A stretch of DNA of 6,762 nt from Lachnospiraceae bacterium UBA3820 (GTDB lineage: Bacteria; Bacillota; Clostridia; Lachnospirales; Lachnospiraceae), in contig DFDU01000124.1 of NCBI GenBank assembly GCA_002369325.1, positions 1 to 6,762 of the forward strand, written 5' to 3'. The translations under genes and the position numbers were made by a program. Positions 1 to 5,686 of this stretch are shown here, one piece after another; the first letter of the stretch is position 1; every line of letters starts with the position of its first letter. The notes under the pieces were generated by a model. It saw nothing but the letters and a program-made list of their open reading frames with translations, made no database searches and had not been told where the DNA came from.

Positions 1-150
1 GACGGAAGAGCAAGAACTCTTGAAGAGGTAGGTAAGGAGTTTAATGTCACAAGAGAAAGAATCAGACAGATAGAAGCAAAGGCATTAAGAAAATTAAGAC
101 ATCCGAGCAGAAGCAGAAAGCTTAAGGATTATCTTGACGAAAATAATTAA
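1..150 (+). CDS. rpoD: RNA polymerase main sigma factor (sigma-70/SigA), C-terminal end only
   Basis: The window opens in frame 1 inside this gene; 49 codons remain before TAA at 148-150. The residues are the end of sigma region 4.2, the helix-turn-helix that reads the -35 promoter element: TLEEVGKEFNVTRERIRQIE (residues 6-25 of the fragment), followed by AKALRKLRHPSRSRKLKDYL and a short acidic tail. The VTRERIRQIEAKALRKLRHP block is almost invariant in primary sigma factors, so RpoD is much more likely than an alternative sigma. The rest of the protein lies upstream of the window. The 42-nt gap to the next gene holds no hairpin with a T tract, so transcription probably continues into trmK, as in many Bacillota where these genes are adjacent. 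Confidence 0.96.
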   Translation, partial: DGRARTLEEVGKEFNVTRERIRQIEAKALRKLRHPSRSRKLKDYLDENN

Positions 151-192
151 GAGCTTTTGAGGATTAACTAATATATAAACGGGTAAAATAAT

Positions 193-933
193 ATGACAAA
201 TATAAAACTGTCACCCAGAATGCAGGCTATAGCCGATATGGCAAAAGGAAAGATTGTTGCCGATATCGGCTGTGACCATGCATTTGTTTCAATATATCTG
301 GTTAAGGAAAAAGGTTTTGAAAAGGCGTTTGCAATGGACGTTAAGAAGGGTCCGTTGGAAATAGCAAAAAAGAATATAAACCTTTACGGATTAGGTGATA
401 AGATTGATATAAGATTATCGAACGGCTTTGAAAAGCTTAAACCGATGGAGGCTGATACGGCGGTTATAGCAGGCATGGGCGGAGCTTTGATGGTTGATAT
501 TTTGAAAAACGGCAAGGTTCATACAGATAACAAAATTAAGCTTATTCTTCAACCGCAATCGGAGCCTGAAAAGGTTAGAAAATATCTTTCGGATATTAAT
601 TATGTGATTATTGATGAAAGTATGCTTATAGACGAAGACAAGTATTACACCGTTATAAAGGCTGTATCATATGAGGATTTCAAGGGTGAAGCTATAAACG
701 GCGATGAGTCTTTGAATGCCTCTTATTCCGAATACGAGCTTTTGTACGGAAGAATTTTGATAAAGAAAAAAGATGATATTTTAAAGCAATATCTTGAAGA
801 ACGTATTGAAAAAAATGCTAAGCTTATCGACGCCTTAAAGAAGGCCGGTACGGAAAATGCATTGGAAAAGCAGTCGGAATTGGAACATGAAAATACTATA
901 ATAAATCAAGCCCTGGAAATAATAAAACGATAG
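193..933 (+). CDS. trmK: tRNA (adenine-22-N1)-methyltransferase TrmK
   Basis: A 246-residue cytosolic Rossmann-fold enzyme that by family transfers a methyl group from S-adenosylmethionine to N1 of adenine 22 in the tRNA D-arm region. The sequence shows the SAM-binding motif I ADIGCDH (23-29), the acidic end of strand 2 in AMDVKKGPLEIA (47-58), the IAGMGG motif (92-97) and the conserved LQPQSEPEKVRKYL stretch (119-132). The C-terminal part (about 185-245) is rich in Lys and Glu and probably forms the helical coiled coil of this family, thought to help bind tRNA. Length is normal for the family. The ATG at 193 has only a weak ribosome site (GGG at 181-183), but KLSPRMQAIA at residues 5-14 is the usual family N-terminus, which supports this start. 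It lies between rpoD and a Nif3-family gene, the standard Bacillota arrangement. Confidence 0.94.
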   Translation: MTNIKLSPRMQAIADMAKGKIVADIGCDHAFVSIYLVKEKGFEKAFAMDVKKGPLEIAKKNINLYGLGDKIDIRLSNGFEKLKPMEADTAVIAGMGGALMVDILKNGKVHTDNKIKLILQPQSEPEKVRKYLSDINYVIIDESMLIDEDKYYTVIKAVSYEDFKGEAINGDESLNASYSEYELLYGRILIKKKDDILKQYLEERIEKNAKLIDALKKAGTENALEKQSELEHENTIINQALEIIKR

Positions 934-960
934 AAGCATTTTAAAGCTTGATTTTTTTTT
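934..960 (+). terminator. Weak hairpin plus T9 tract between trmK and the Nif3 gene
   Basis: Arms AAGC (934-937) and GCTT (946-949) can form a 4-bp stem with an 8-nt loop, followed after GA by nine T (952-960). The stem is short and AT-rich for an intrinsic terminator, so at most partial termination or pausing is expected. Its position just after the trmK stop codon and 28 nt ahead of the downstream ATG fits an attenuating point inside the operon. Confidence 0.3.
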
Positions 961-976
961 GATGAACAAAATAGAT

Positions 977-982
977 AAGGAG
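977..982 (+). promoter_or_regulatory. Ribosome binding site of the Nif3-family gene; decides its start
   Basis: AAGGAG at 977-982 sits 6 nt before the ATG at 989. The earlier in-frame starts (TTG 959, ATG 962) lie in or next to the T9 tract and have no Shine-Dalgarno sequence. This places the true start at 989. Confidence 0.8.
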
Positions 983-988
983 ATAAAT

Positions 989-1762
989 ATGCTTTGCAGT
1001 GAAATTGTCGATATTCTGGATAAGCAATCACCGCCTGAATATGCACTTGATTGGGATAACGTAGGTCTTCTTGTTGGAAGAAAAAATAAAGATATCAAGA
1101 AGCTTCTTTTGGTGGTTGATGTAACGAAGAAGGTTTGTGAATATGCAATAGAAAATCATTTTGATATGATAGTTTCGCATCATCCGATGATTTTTAAGAG
1201 CGTAAAAAAAGTAAATGACAGCTCTGTTATCGGGGAGAAGATTCTTTCTCTTGCCGAAGCGGGAATATGTTATTATGCCATGCATACCAATTTTGATACC
1301 AGGGGCGGTATGGGAAAAGAGGCTGCAAATATACTCGGGCTTAAAAATGTTGAGGTGTTGGATGAGACCTTAAACGGAGAGGGAATAGGAGAAATAGGCT
1401 TAGCAAAAAAGGTATACAGCCTATATGAATATGCTCAGGTTGTAAAAGAAAAATTTGATTTAAAAAATGTGATGATTTTTGGAAACAGAGAAACAAAGGT
1501 TGAAAAAATTGCAATCAGTCCGGGCTCCGGAAAGAGTGTTATACCGGTTGCAATCAAAAAAAATGCCGACTGTCTTGTGACGGGGGATATAGGTCATCAT
1601 GACGGAATTGATGCCGTCGAGGCAGGGCTTACGGTTATTGATGCGTCGCATTATGGAATAGAAAAGATTTTTATGACATATATGTATAACTATCTGAAAG
1701 ATTTTTTGACAGATGTCGATATGGAAATACTTGATGTTGGGGAACCCTTTGAGGTTGTCTGA
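989..1762 (+). CDS. Nif3-like dinuclear metal center protein (YqfO/YbgI family), compact form
   Basis: A 257-residue protein from the ATG at 989, chosen because AAGGAG lies 6 nt upstream and MLCSEIVDIL...PPEYALDWDNVGLLVG is the usual family N-terminus. Members form ring-shaped oligomers with a two-metal site; their biochemical role is unsettled, and the database label 'GTP cyclohydrolase I type 2' is weakly founded. Expected metal ligands are visible: His64 and His65 in SHHPMIFKS, Asp103 in AMHTNFDTRGG, and His221 and Glu225 in DASHYGIEK. TGDIGHHDGIDA (198-209) is also conserved. Length matches the short E. coli YbgI-like form; the extra middle domain of B. subtilis YqfO (about 370 residues) is absent. 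Placement directly after trmK is conserved in Bacillota. The stop TGA overlaps a candidate promoter for the next gene. Confidence 0.92.
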   Translation: MLCSEIVDILDKQSPPEYALDWDNVGLLVGRKNKDIKKLLLVVDVTKKVCEYAIENHFDMIVSHHPMIFKSVKKVNDSSVIGEKILSLAEAGICYYAMHTNFDTRGGMGKEAANILGLKNVEVLDETLNGEGIGEIGLAKKVYSLYEYAQVVKEKFDLKNVMIFGNRETKVEKIAISPGSGKSVIPVAIKKNADCLVTGDIGHHDGIDAVEAGLTVIDASHYGIEKIFMTYMYNYLKDFLTDVDMEILDVGEPFEVV

Positions 1763-1768
1763 TATAAT
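1760..1768 (+). promoter_or_regulatory. Candidate extended -10 promoter ahead of the kinase gene
   Basis: TGATATAAT (1760-1768) is a full TGnTATAAT extended -10 element, and its TGA is also the stop codon of the Nif3 gene. No good -35 box is present at 16-18 bp upstream (GGGAAC at 1740-1745), but extended -10 promoters can work without one. Predicted transcription start is near 1775, giving a leader of about 34 nt. If active, it would allow the kinase and asnB to be expressed apart from rpoD. Confidence 0.4.
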
Positions 1769-1808
1769 GTAGAATGTAAGATTCAAAAAAACGGGAGGTA
1801 TGAGTTAT

Positions 1809-3485
1809 ATGGATAAGATAGCTGTAAATATGGAAGGCAAAGAATATAAGGTTGATAAAGGCATTACCGTAAAAGAATTTATAGATACAAATGTTGTCGA
1901 TAATGAACATAAATATTTTCTTGCAATGATTGATAACAAGCTCGTTGAACTTGGCATAAAGCTTAAAAGAGATTGTACTTTAAGACTTATCGAAAGAGAA
2001 ACGGTTATGGGTTATGATACATACAGAAGAAGCATTACACTTCTTATGGTAAAAGCTTTTGCCGATGTGCTCGGAACCAAGAAAGATTATGCCGTCAGTG
2101 TAATGTATTCGGTAGGAACAGGCTACTATTGCGAGCTTATTAATAAGCTTGATGAAAATAAAACCATACCTACAGATGAAAAACTCATTGAAAATGTAAA
2201 AAAGAGAATGCAGGAAATCGTTGATGCGGATATGAGGATATATAAGTCTTCAATAAGCGTTGATGAGGCTATTACAAGATTTGAGAGACAGGGCAGAAAT
2301 GATAAGGCAGACCTTTTTAAATACAGACGTGCATCAAGGGTAAATATTTACAATCTTGACGGATATGAGGATTATTTCTACGGATATATGGTTTACTCAA
2401 CAGGATATATAACATGTTTTGATCTTTTCCCATATGATGAGGGCTTTGTTATCATGTCACCTCATAAGAGTGATTACAGTGTAATACCTGAATTTAAGCC
2501 TCAAAGAAAACTTTATGAAGTTATGAAGCAATCCGATGATTGGGGAAAGATGTTAAATGTCAATACTGTAGGTGAGCTTAATAATTCCATTAAGACCGGA
2601 GACATAAAAGAACTTATGCTTGCACAGGAGGCTCTTCAGGAAAAACAGATTGCCGATATAGCCGAGATGATAAAAAATGACGGAAGAAAGATAGTTCTTA
2701 TCGCGGGTCCGTCCTCCTCGGGAAAGACAACATTTTCTCACAGACTCAGTGTACAGCTTCGTGCTCACGGATTAAGACCTTATCCGCTTGAACTGGATAA
2801 TTACTTTGTGAACAGAGATGAGACACCGAGGGACGAAAACGGAAATTATGATTTTGAATGCATAGAAGCCATGGACCTTAAGCTTTTTAATTCGGATATG
2901 AAAAAACTTGTGACCGGGGAAGAGATTCAGATACCTACATTTAACTTTACAATAGGACAAAAAGAATATAAGGGTAAAAAATTAAAACTTAACAAAGGTG
3001 ATGTTCTTGTTGCCGAGGGTATACATGCACTGAACCCTCTTATGACGCAGGAACTGCCGGATGAAAGTAAGTTTAAAATTTACATAAGTGCACTTACTCA
3101 GATTAACATAGACGAGCATAACAGAATACCGACAACCGACGGACGACTCATAAGGAGAATTGTGCGTGATGCCAGAACCAGAGGAAATGATGCGCAAAGA
3201 ACAATTGCTATGTGGCCTTCCGTAAGAAGAGGAGAGGAAAAATATATTTTCCCGTTCCAGGAGGAAGCGGATGTTATGTTTAACTCGGCTCTTATACATG
3301 AGTTAAGTGTTATAAAACAATATGCTGAACCTTTATTATTTGCCGTACCGAGAGACAGCTTTGAGTATGTTGAAGCTAAAAGACTTTTAAAATTCCTCGA
3401 TTATTTCGTGGGATATGAAGTTACCAACATTCCTAAAAATTCAATCTTGCGCGAATTCGTAGGAGGAGGTTGTTTCGGCGTATAG
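1809..3485 (+). CDS. Nucleoside (uridine-type) kinase with TGS and ThrRS-like N-terminal domains
   Basis: A 558-residue protein from the ATG at 1809. GGGAGG at 1793-1798 is 10 nt from this ATG but only 1 nt from the alternative at 1800, so 1809 is preferred. Residues 1-62 resemble a TGS domain (IAVNMEGKEYKVDKGITVKEFI). Residues about 68-250 resemble the second additional domain of threonyl-tRNA synthetase, but the histidine motif of that domain is missing: YRRSITLLMVKAF (72-84) stands where HxxxH would be. Residues about 292-530 are a uridine-kinase-like P-loop domain with Walker A GPSSSGKT (300-307), LELDNYFV (327-334), VAEGIHALNP (401-410) and RLIRRIVRDARTRG (446-459). By family it should phosphorylate a nucleoside, probably uridine or cytidine, using ATP or GTP; the substrate is inferred. 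asnB starts 33 nt after its stop with no terminator between, so the two are probably co-transcribed. Confidence 0.88.
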   Translation: MDKIAVNMEGKEYKVDKGITVKEFIDTNVVDNEHKYFLAMIDNKLVELGIKLKRDCTLRLIERETVMGYDTYRRSITLLMVKAFADVLGTKKDYAVSVMYSVGTGYYCELINKLDENKTIPTDEKLIENVKKRMQEIVDADMRIYKSSISVDEAITRFERQGRNDKADLFKYRRASRVNIYNLDGYEDYFYGYMVYSTGYITCFDLFPYDEGFVIMSPHKSDYSVIPEFKPQRKLYEVMKQSDDWGKMLNVNTVGELNNSIKTGDIKELMLAQEALQEKQIADIAEMIKNDGRKIVLIAGPSSSGKTTFSHRLSVQLRAHGLRPYPLELDNYFVNRDETPRDENGNYDFECIEAMDLKLFNSDMKKLVTGEEIQIPTFNFTIGQKEYKGKKLKLNKGDVLVAEGIHALNPLMTQELPDESKFKIYISALTQINIDEHNRIPTTDGRLIRRIVRDARTRGNDAQRTIAMWPSVRRGEEKYIFPFQEEADVMFNSALIHELSVIKQYAEPLLFAVPRDSFEYVEAKRLLKFLDYFVGYEVTNIPKNSILREFVGGGCFGV

Positions 3486-3518
3486 CATAAAAAAACAACT
3501 GAAAGGATGACATTTGCT

Positions 3519-5369
3519 ATGTGTGGAATTTGTGGTTTTACAGGGGAGAAAAACGACAGCTACAAAGACGTGCTGACTAACATGATGAACAAGATCATTC
3601 ACAGAGGACCGGATTCCGAGGGACAATATATCGATGATGGAATATATCTTGGATTCAGAAGACTCAGTATAATAGATCTTGATAACGGTTCTCAGCCTAT
3701 GTCCAATCAAACGAAGGATATTACGGTTGTATTTAATGGGGAGATTTATAATTATAAGGAACTTCGTAAGGAACTTATGGAAAAGGGCTATGAGTTCCAA
3801 AACAATTCGGATACCGAAACCTTGATACACGGCTATGAAGAATACGGAACAGATCTTGTATATCATTTACGTGGTATGTTTGCATTCGTAATATGGGATA
3901 AGAAGAAAAAACTTGCATTCGGAGCGAGAGACCATTTCGGTATTAAACCGTTTTATTACGGACTTATAAATAAAAATCTTGTCTTTGGTTCGGAGATAAA
4001 GAGTATACTCGAATATCCGGATTATAAAAAGGAAGTAAACCTTGAAGCGCTTCAGGCTTATCTTACATTTCAATATTCTGTTTTGCCTGAGACATTTTTC
4101 AAGGGAATATATAAGCTTATGCCGGGACACTTTATGGTTTTTAAGGACGGCAAGCTTGAAATAACAAGATATTTTGAACCGACCTTCGAGCCGGAAAAAG
4201 GACTTACGAAAGAAGAGTGGGTCAAGCGTATAGATGAGGCAACGAAAAATTCCGTTGATTATCACATGATAAGTGATGTGGAGGTTGCATCGCTTTTGTC
4301 AAGCGGAGTTGATTCGAGTTATCTGGTTGCCAGATACAGCGGTACAAAAACCTTTACTGTCGGCTTTGAAAATGACGGATATGCCGAGATAGATTATGCA
4401 AAGAGATTATCAAAAAAGCTTAAGCTTGAGAACTATGATAAGACCATAACCTCGGACGAGTATTGGGAAGTGCTTCCGAAGGTACAGTATCATATGGACG
4501 AGCCACTTGCCGATGCATCGTGTATCGCCCTTTATTTCGTTGACAGAGAGGCTGCCAAGCAGGTTAAGGTAGTACTTTCGGGCGAGGGCGCCGATGAGTT
4601 TTTCGGTGGATATAATATTTATCATGAGCCTTTTTCGTTAAGAGCCTTTAATAAAATTCCCAAGCCTGTTAAAAAGGTTATGAAGGGTATTGCCAAGGTC
4701 GGCCCGAATGTTAAAGGTAAGAATTTTATTATAAGAGGATGTACACCGCTTCGTGAAAGGTTTGTCGGAAATGCTTTCAGATTTAATGAAAAGGAAGCAT
4801 CGAAGATTATGAAACTTCCGAAGGGAATGCGTAAGAAATACATCGGAGATATTACGGGTGCGTTTTACGATAAAGCTGAGAAGGCCGGCTATGATGATGT
4901 AACGAAGATGCAATATATAGATATGAACTTCTGGCTCATAGGGGATATACTTCTTAAAGCGGACAAGATGAGTATGGCTCATTCACTTGAATCAAGAGTA
5001 CCTTTTCTTGATAAGGAGCTTTTTGAAACGGCAAGAAAAATTCCTACGGAATTTAAGATACACGACAAGACAACAAAGTATGCTTTCAGAGAATGTGCCA
5101 ATAAATATCTTCCTAAGGAAGTTGCCGAAAAGAAGAAACTCGGTTTTCCTGTACCGATTGCCAAGTGGTTAAGACAGGATGACTGCTATGCCAAGCTTAA
5201 AAAGGAATTTACCGGTGAGGCAGCAGAGCGCTTCTTCTATACGGACAAGCTTGTTGCGATGCTTGACAGACACAAGAGCGGCAAGCAGGATATGAGTAAA
5301 AAAATATGGACGGTATATATGTTCCTTATCTGGTATGATATATATTTTATGGATAATATTCCGGCATAA
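3519..5369 (+). CDS. asnB: Asparagine synthetase B (glutamine-hydrolysing)
   Basis: A 616-residue cytosolic enzyme that makes asparagine from aspartate, ATP and glutamine. The start is placed at 3519, not the upstream ATG at 3507, because the catalytic cysteine must be residue 2 after Met removal: MCGICGF. The N-terminal Ntn-type glutaminase domain has HRGPDSEG (28-35), FNGEIYNYKELR (72-83), NSDTETLIHGYEEYG (96-110) and RDHFGIKPFYY (137-147). The synthetase domain has the pyrophosphate loop SSGVDSS (261-267), YHMDEPLADAS (324-334), VVLSGEGADEFFGGY (351-365) and LESRVPFLD (490-498). All key motifs are intact, and the length is usual for clostridial AsnB. GAAAGGA (3501-3507) is the ribosome site, 11 nt from this ATG. 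The stop codon is the outermost part of a long inverted repeat that contains the terminator. I see no asparagine-responsive leader, and the gap upstream is only 33 nt. Confidence 0.95.
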   Translation: MCGICGFTGEKNDSYKDVLTNMMNKIIHRGPDSEGQYIDDGIYLGFRRLSIIDLDNGSQPMSNQTKDITVVFNGEIYNYKELRKELMEKGYEFQNNSDTETLIHGYEEYGTDLVYHLRGMFAFVIWDKKKKLAFGARDHFGIKPFYYGLINKNLVFGSEIKSILEYPDYKKEVNLEALQAYLTFQYSVLPETFFKGIYKLMPGHFMVFKDGKLEITRYFEPTFEPEKGLTKEEWVKRIDEATKNSVDYHMISDVEVASLLSSGVDSSYLVARYSGTKTFTVGFENDGYAEIDYAKRLSKKLKLENYDKTITSDEYWEVLPKVQYHMDEPLADASCIALYFVDREAAKQVKVVLSGEGADEFFGGYNIYHEPFSLRAFNKIPKPVKKVMKGIAKVGPNVKGKNFIIRGCTPLRERFVGNAFRFNEKEASKIMKLPKGMRKKYIGDITGAFYDKAEKAGYDDVTKMQYIDMNFWLIGDILLKADKMSMAHSLESRVPFLDKELFETARKIPTEFKIHDKTTKYAFRECANKYLPKEVAEKKKLGFPVPIAKWLRQDDCYAKLKKEFTGEAAERFFYTDKLVAMLDRHKSGKQDMSKKIWTVYMFLIWYDIYFMDNIPA

Positions 5370-5471
5370 CTAAGATAAAAAGACAGGTCCATACGAAGTA
5401 CACGCAAAGTACGCTGACGCTTAAAGCTTTGCTTTGCACTTGTGTGGACCTGTCTTTTTTATGCATAGTTA
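5367..5471. repeat. About 105-bp imperfect inverted repeat centred on the asnB terminator
   Basis: Outside the 18-bp terminator stem the symmetry resumes: TAACTA (5367-5372, including the asnB stop TAA) is the reverse complement of TAGTTA (5466-5471), separated from the main stem by short mismatched segments. The loop half carries short direct repeats: AAGTAC at 5396-5401 and 5407-5412, and ACGC at 5402, 5411 and 5417. The whole could be a small palindromic dispersed unit that serves as a terminator, but one copy in one window cannot show this. Confidence 0.45.
5377..5460 (+). terminator. Long bipartite Rho-independent terminator after asnB, probably bidirectional
   Basis: The arms 5377-5394 and 5442-5459 pair over 18 bp with a single G-U wobble (5392/5444); the core is GACAGGTCC/GGACCTGTC. 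Six T (5455-5460) end the 3' arm, and A5 (5377-5381) opens the 5' arm, so the complement also ends in a T tract and could stop minus-strand transcription. The 47-nt apical part pairs further: AAGT (5396-5399) with ACTT (5438-5441), and GCAAAG (5404-5409) with CTTTGC (5432-5437). The stop codon of asnB is 8 nt before the 5' arm. Confidence 0.92.
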
Positions 5472-5490
5472 GTATTCAAATAATACTAAC
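5468..5490. repeat. Perfect 9+9 bp inverted repeat, operator-like
   Basis: GTTAGTATT (5468-5476) and AATACTAAC (5482-5490) are exact reverse complements around a 5-bp centre CAAAT. The site lies about 29 bp upstream of the -35 box of the next promoter, a position that suits an activator or a looping repressor. Its left arm shares bases 5468-5471 with the outer arm of the terminator repeat. The binding protein is unknown. Confidence 0.5.
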
Positions 5491-5518
5491 AAATGAAAAA
5501 ATTGACGAAAAAAGATTA

Positions 5519-5547
5519 GTGACAGAACTTGATTTATGTTGTATAAT
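5519..5547 (+). promoter_or_regulatory. Sigma-A promoter for the unknown 243-residue protein
   Basis: GTGACA (5519-5524, five of six matches to TTGACA), a 17-bp spacer, then a perfect TATAAT (5542-5547). Predicted transcription start is near 5554, which leaves a leader of about 130 nt before the ATG at 5684. This is the best promoter in the window. Confidence 0.75.
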
Positions 5548-5562
5548 TAAAATAGTTTTAAT
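5546..5562. repeat. 7+7 bp palindrome over the predicted transcription start
   Basis: ATTAAAA (5546-5552) and TTTTAAT (5556-5562) flank TAG. The site overlaps the end of the -10 box and the predicted start, where a bound repressor would block RNA polymerase. It is wholly A/T in the arms, so chance occurrence is a real possibility. Confidence 0.3.
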
Positions 5563-5587
5563 GTGCGTGATTACAATTTAATATAAA

Positions 5588-5629
5588 AAGCTGAAGCATA
5601 GTTGGGGGACTATTCTGTAAGAACAGCTT
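5588..5629 (+). promoter_or_regulatory. Leader hairpin upstream of the unknown gene
   Basis: AAGCTG (5588-5593) pairs with CAGCTT (5624-5629), and within it ATAGT (5598-5602) pairs with ACTAT (5609-5613) around a TGGGGG loop. A competing small stem, CTGT/ACAG (5615-5618 with 5623-5626), uses part of the same 3' arm, so two folds are possible. I do not recognise it as a known riboswitch, and the U-rich tail after it (TTATTTTACTATT) is interrupted, so it is not a clear terminator. Confidence 0.4.
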
Positions 5630-5660
5630 ATTTTACTATTGGTTTATTGATTTGGATTGA

Positions 5661-5686
5661 TATAGGCGAAAGGAGGAGGGCCTATG
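5661..5686 (+). promoter_or_regulatory. Start-codon hairpin with the Shine-Dalgarno in its loop
   Basis: ATAGGC (5662-5667) is the exact reverse complement of GCCTAT (5680-5685), and U5661 can wobble-pair with G5686, giving a 7-bp stem. The 12-nt loop (5668-5679) holds the strong AAAGGAGG ribosome site, while the AUG (5684-5686) is fully inside the 3' arm. This would leave the Shine-Dalgarno open but the start codon closed, a plausible translation control point. Confidence 0.5.

Larger units (their letters stand above)
5370..5683. other. 314-bp intergenic region between asnB and the unknown gene
   Basis: No convincing protein gene lies here. It holds, in order: the asnB terminator hairpin, a 9+9 bp inverted repeat, a sigma-A promoter, a 7+7 bp palindrome at the predicted transcription start, a leader hairpin, and a start-codon hairpin. 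Each is listed separately. Confidence 0.8.

Noticed and set aside
134..179. Possible promoter at the rpoD end (TTGACG at 134-139, TATATA at 172-177)
   Set aside because: The spacing is about 32 bp, far from the 16-18 bp needed. Neither box has a partner at the right distance.
835..1098. 87-codon minus-strand frame across the trmK/Nif3 junction
   Set aside because: It is opposite two real genes, and the N-terminal Nif3 motif explains the sequence.
3441..3866. 141-codon minus-strand open frame opposite asnB
   Set aside because: It overlaps the conserved glutaminase domain of asnB, has no homology-like motifs, and is a product of low-GC codon use on the other strand.
3867..4265. 132-codon minus-strand open frame opposite asnB
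   Set aside because: It is fully opposite a well-supported gene, and its Cys/Phe/Ile-rich translation is typical of a shadow frame.
4987..5172. 61-codon plus-strand frame inside asnB
   Set aside because: It is out of frame within the conserved C-terminal part of asnB (LESRVPFLD to GFPVPIAKW), with no ribosome site.
5502..5507. TTGACG as the -35 box for the unknown gene
   Set aside because: No -10 lies 16-18 bp downstream (GAACTT there). GTGACA at 5519 pairs with TATAAT at exactly 17 bp.
5561..5581. Six-codon leader peptide (ATG TGC GTG ATT ACA ATT TAA)
   Set aside because: It starts within about 8 nt of the predicted transcription start, has no ribosome site, and has no run of one amino acid to suggest attenuation.
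5588..5640. Leader hairpin as an intrinsic attenuator
   Set aside because: The following T-rich stretch is broken by A and C, and the stem is interrupted by large internal loops, so efficient termination is unlikely.
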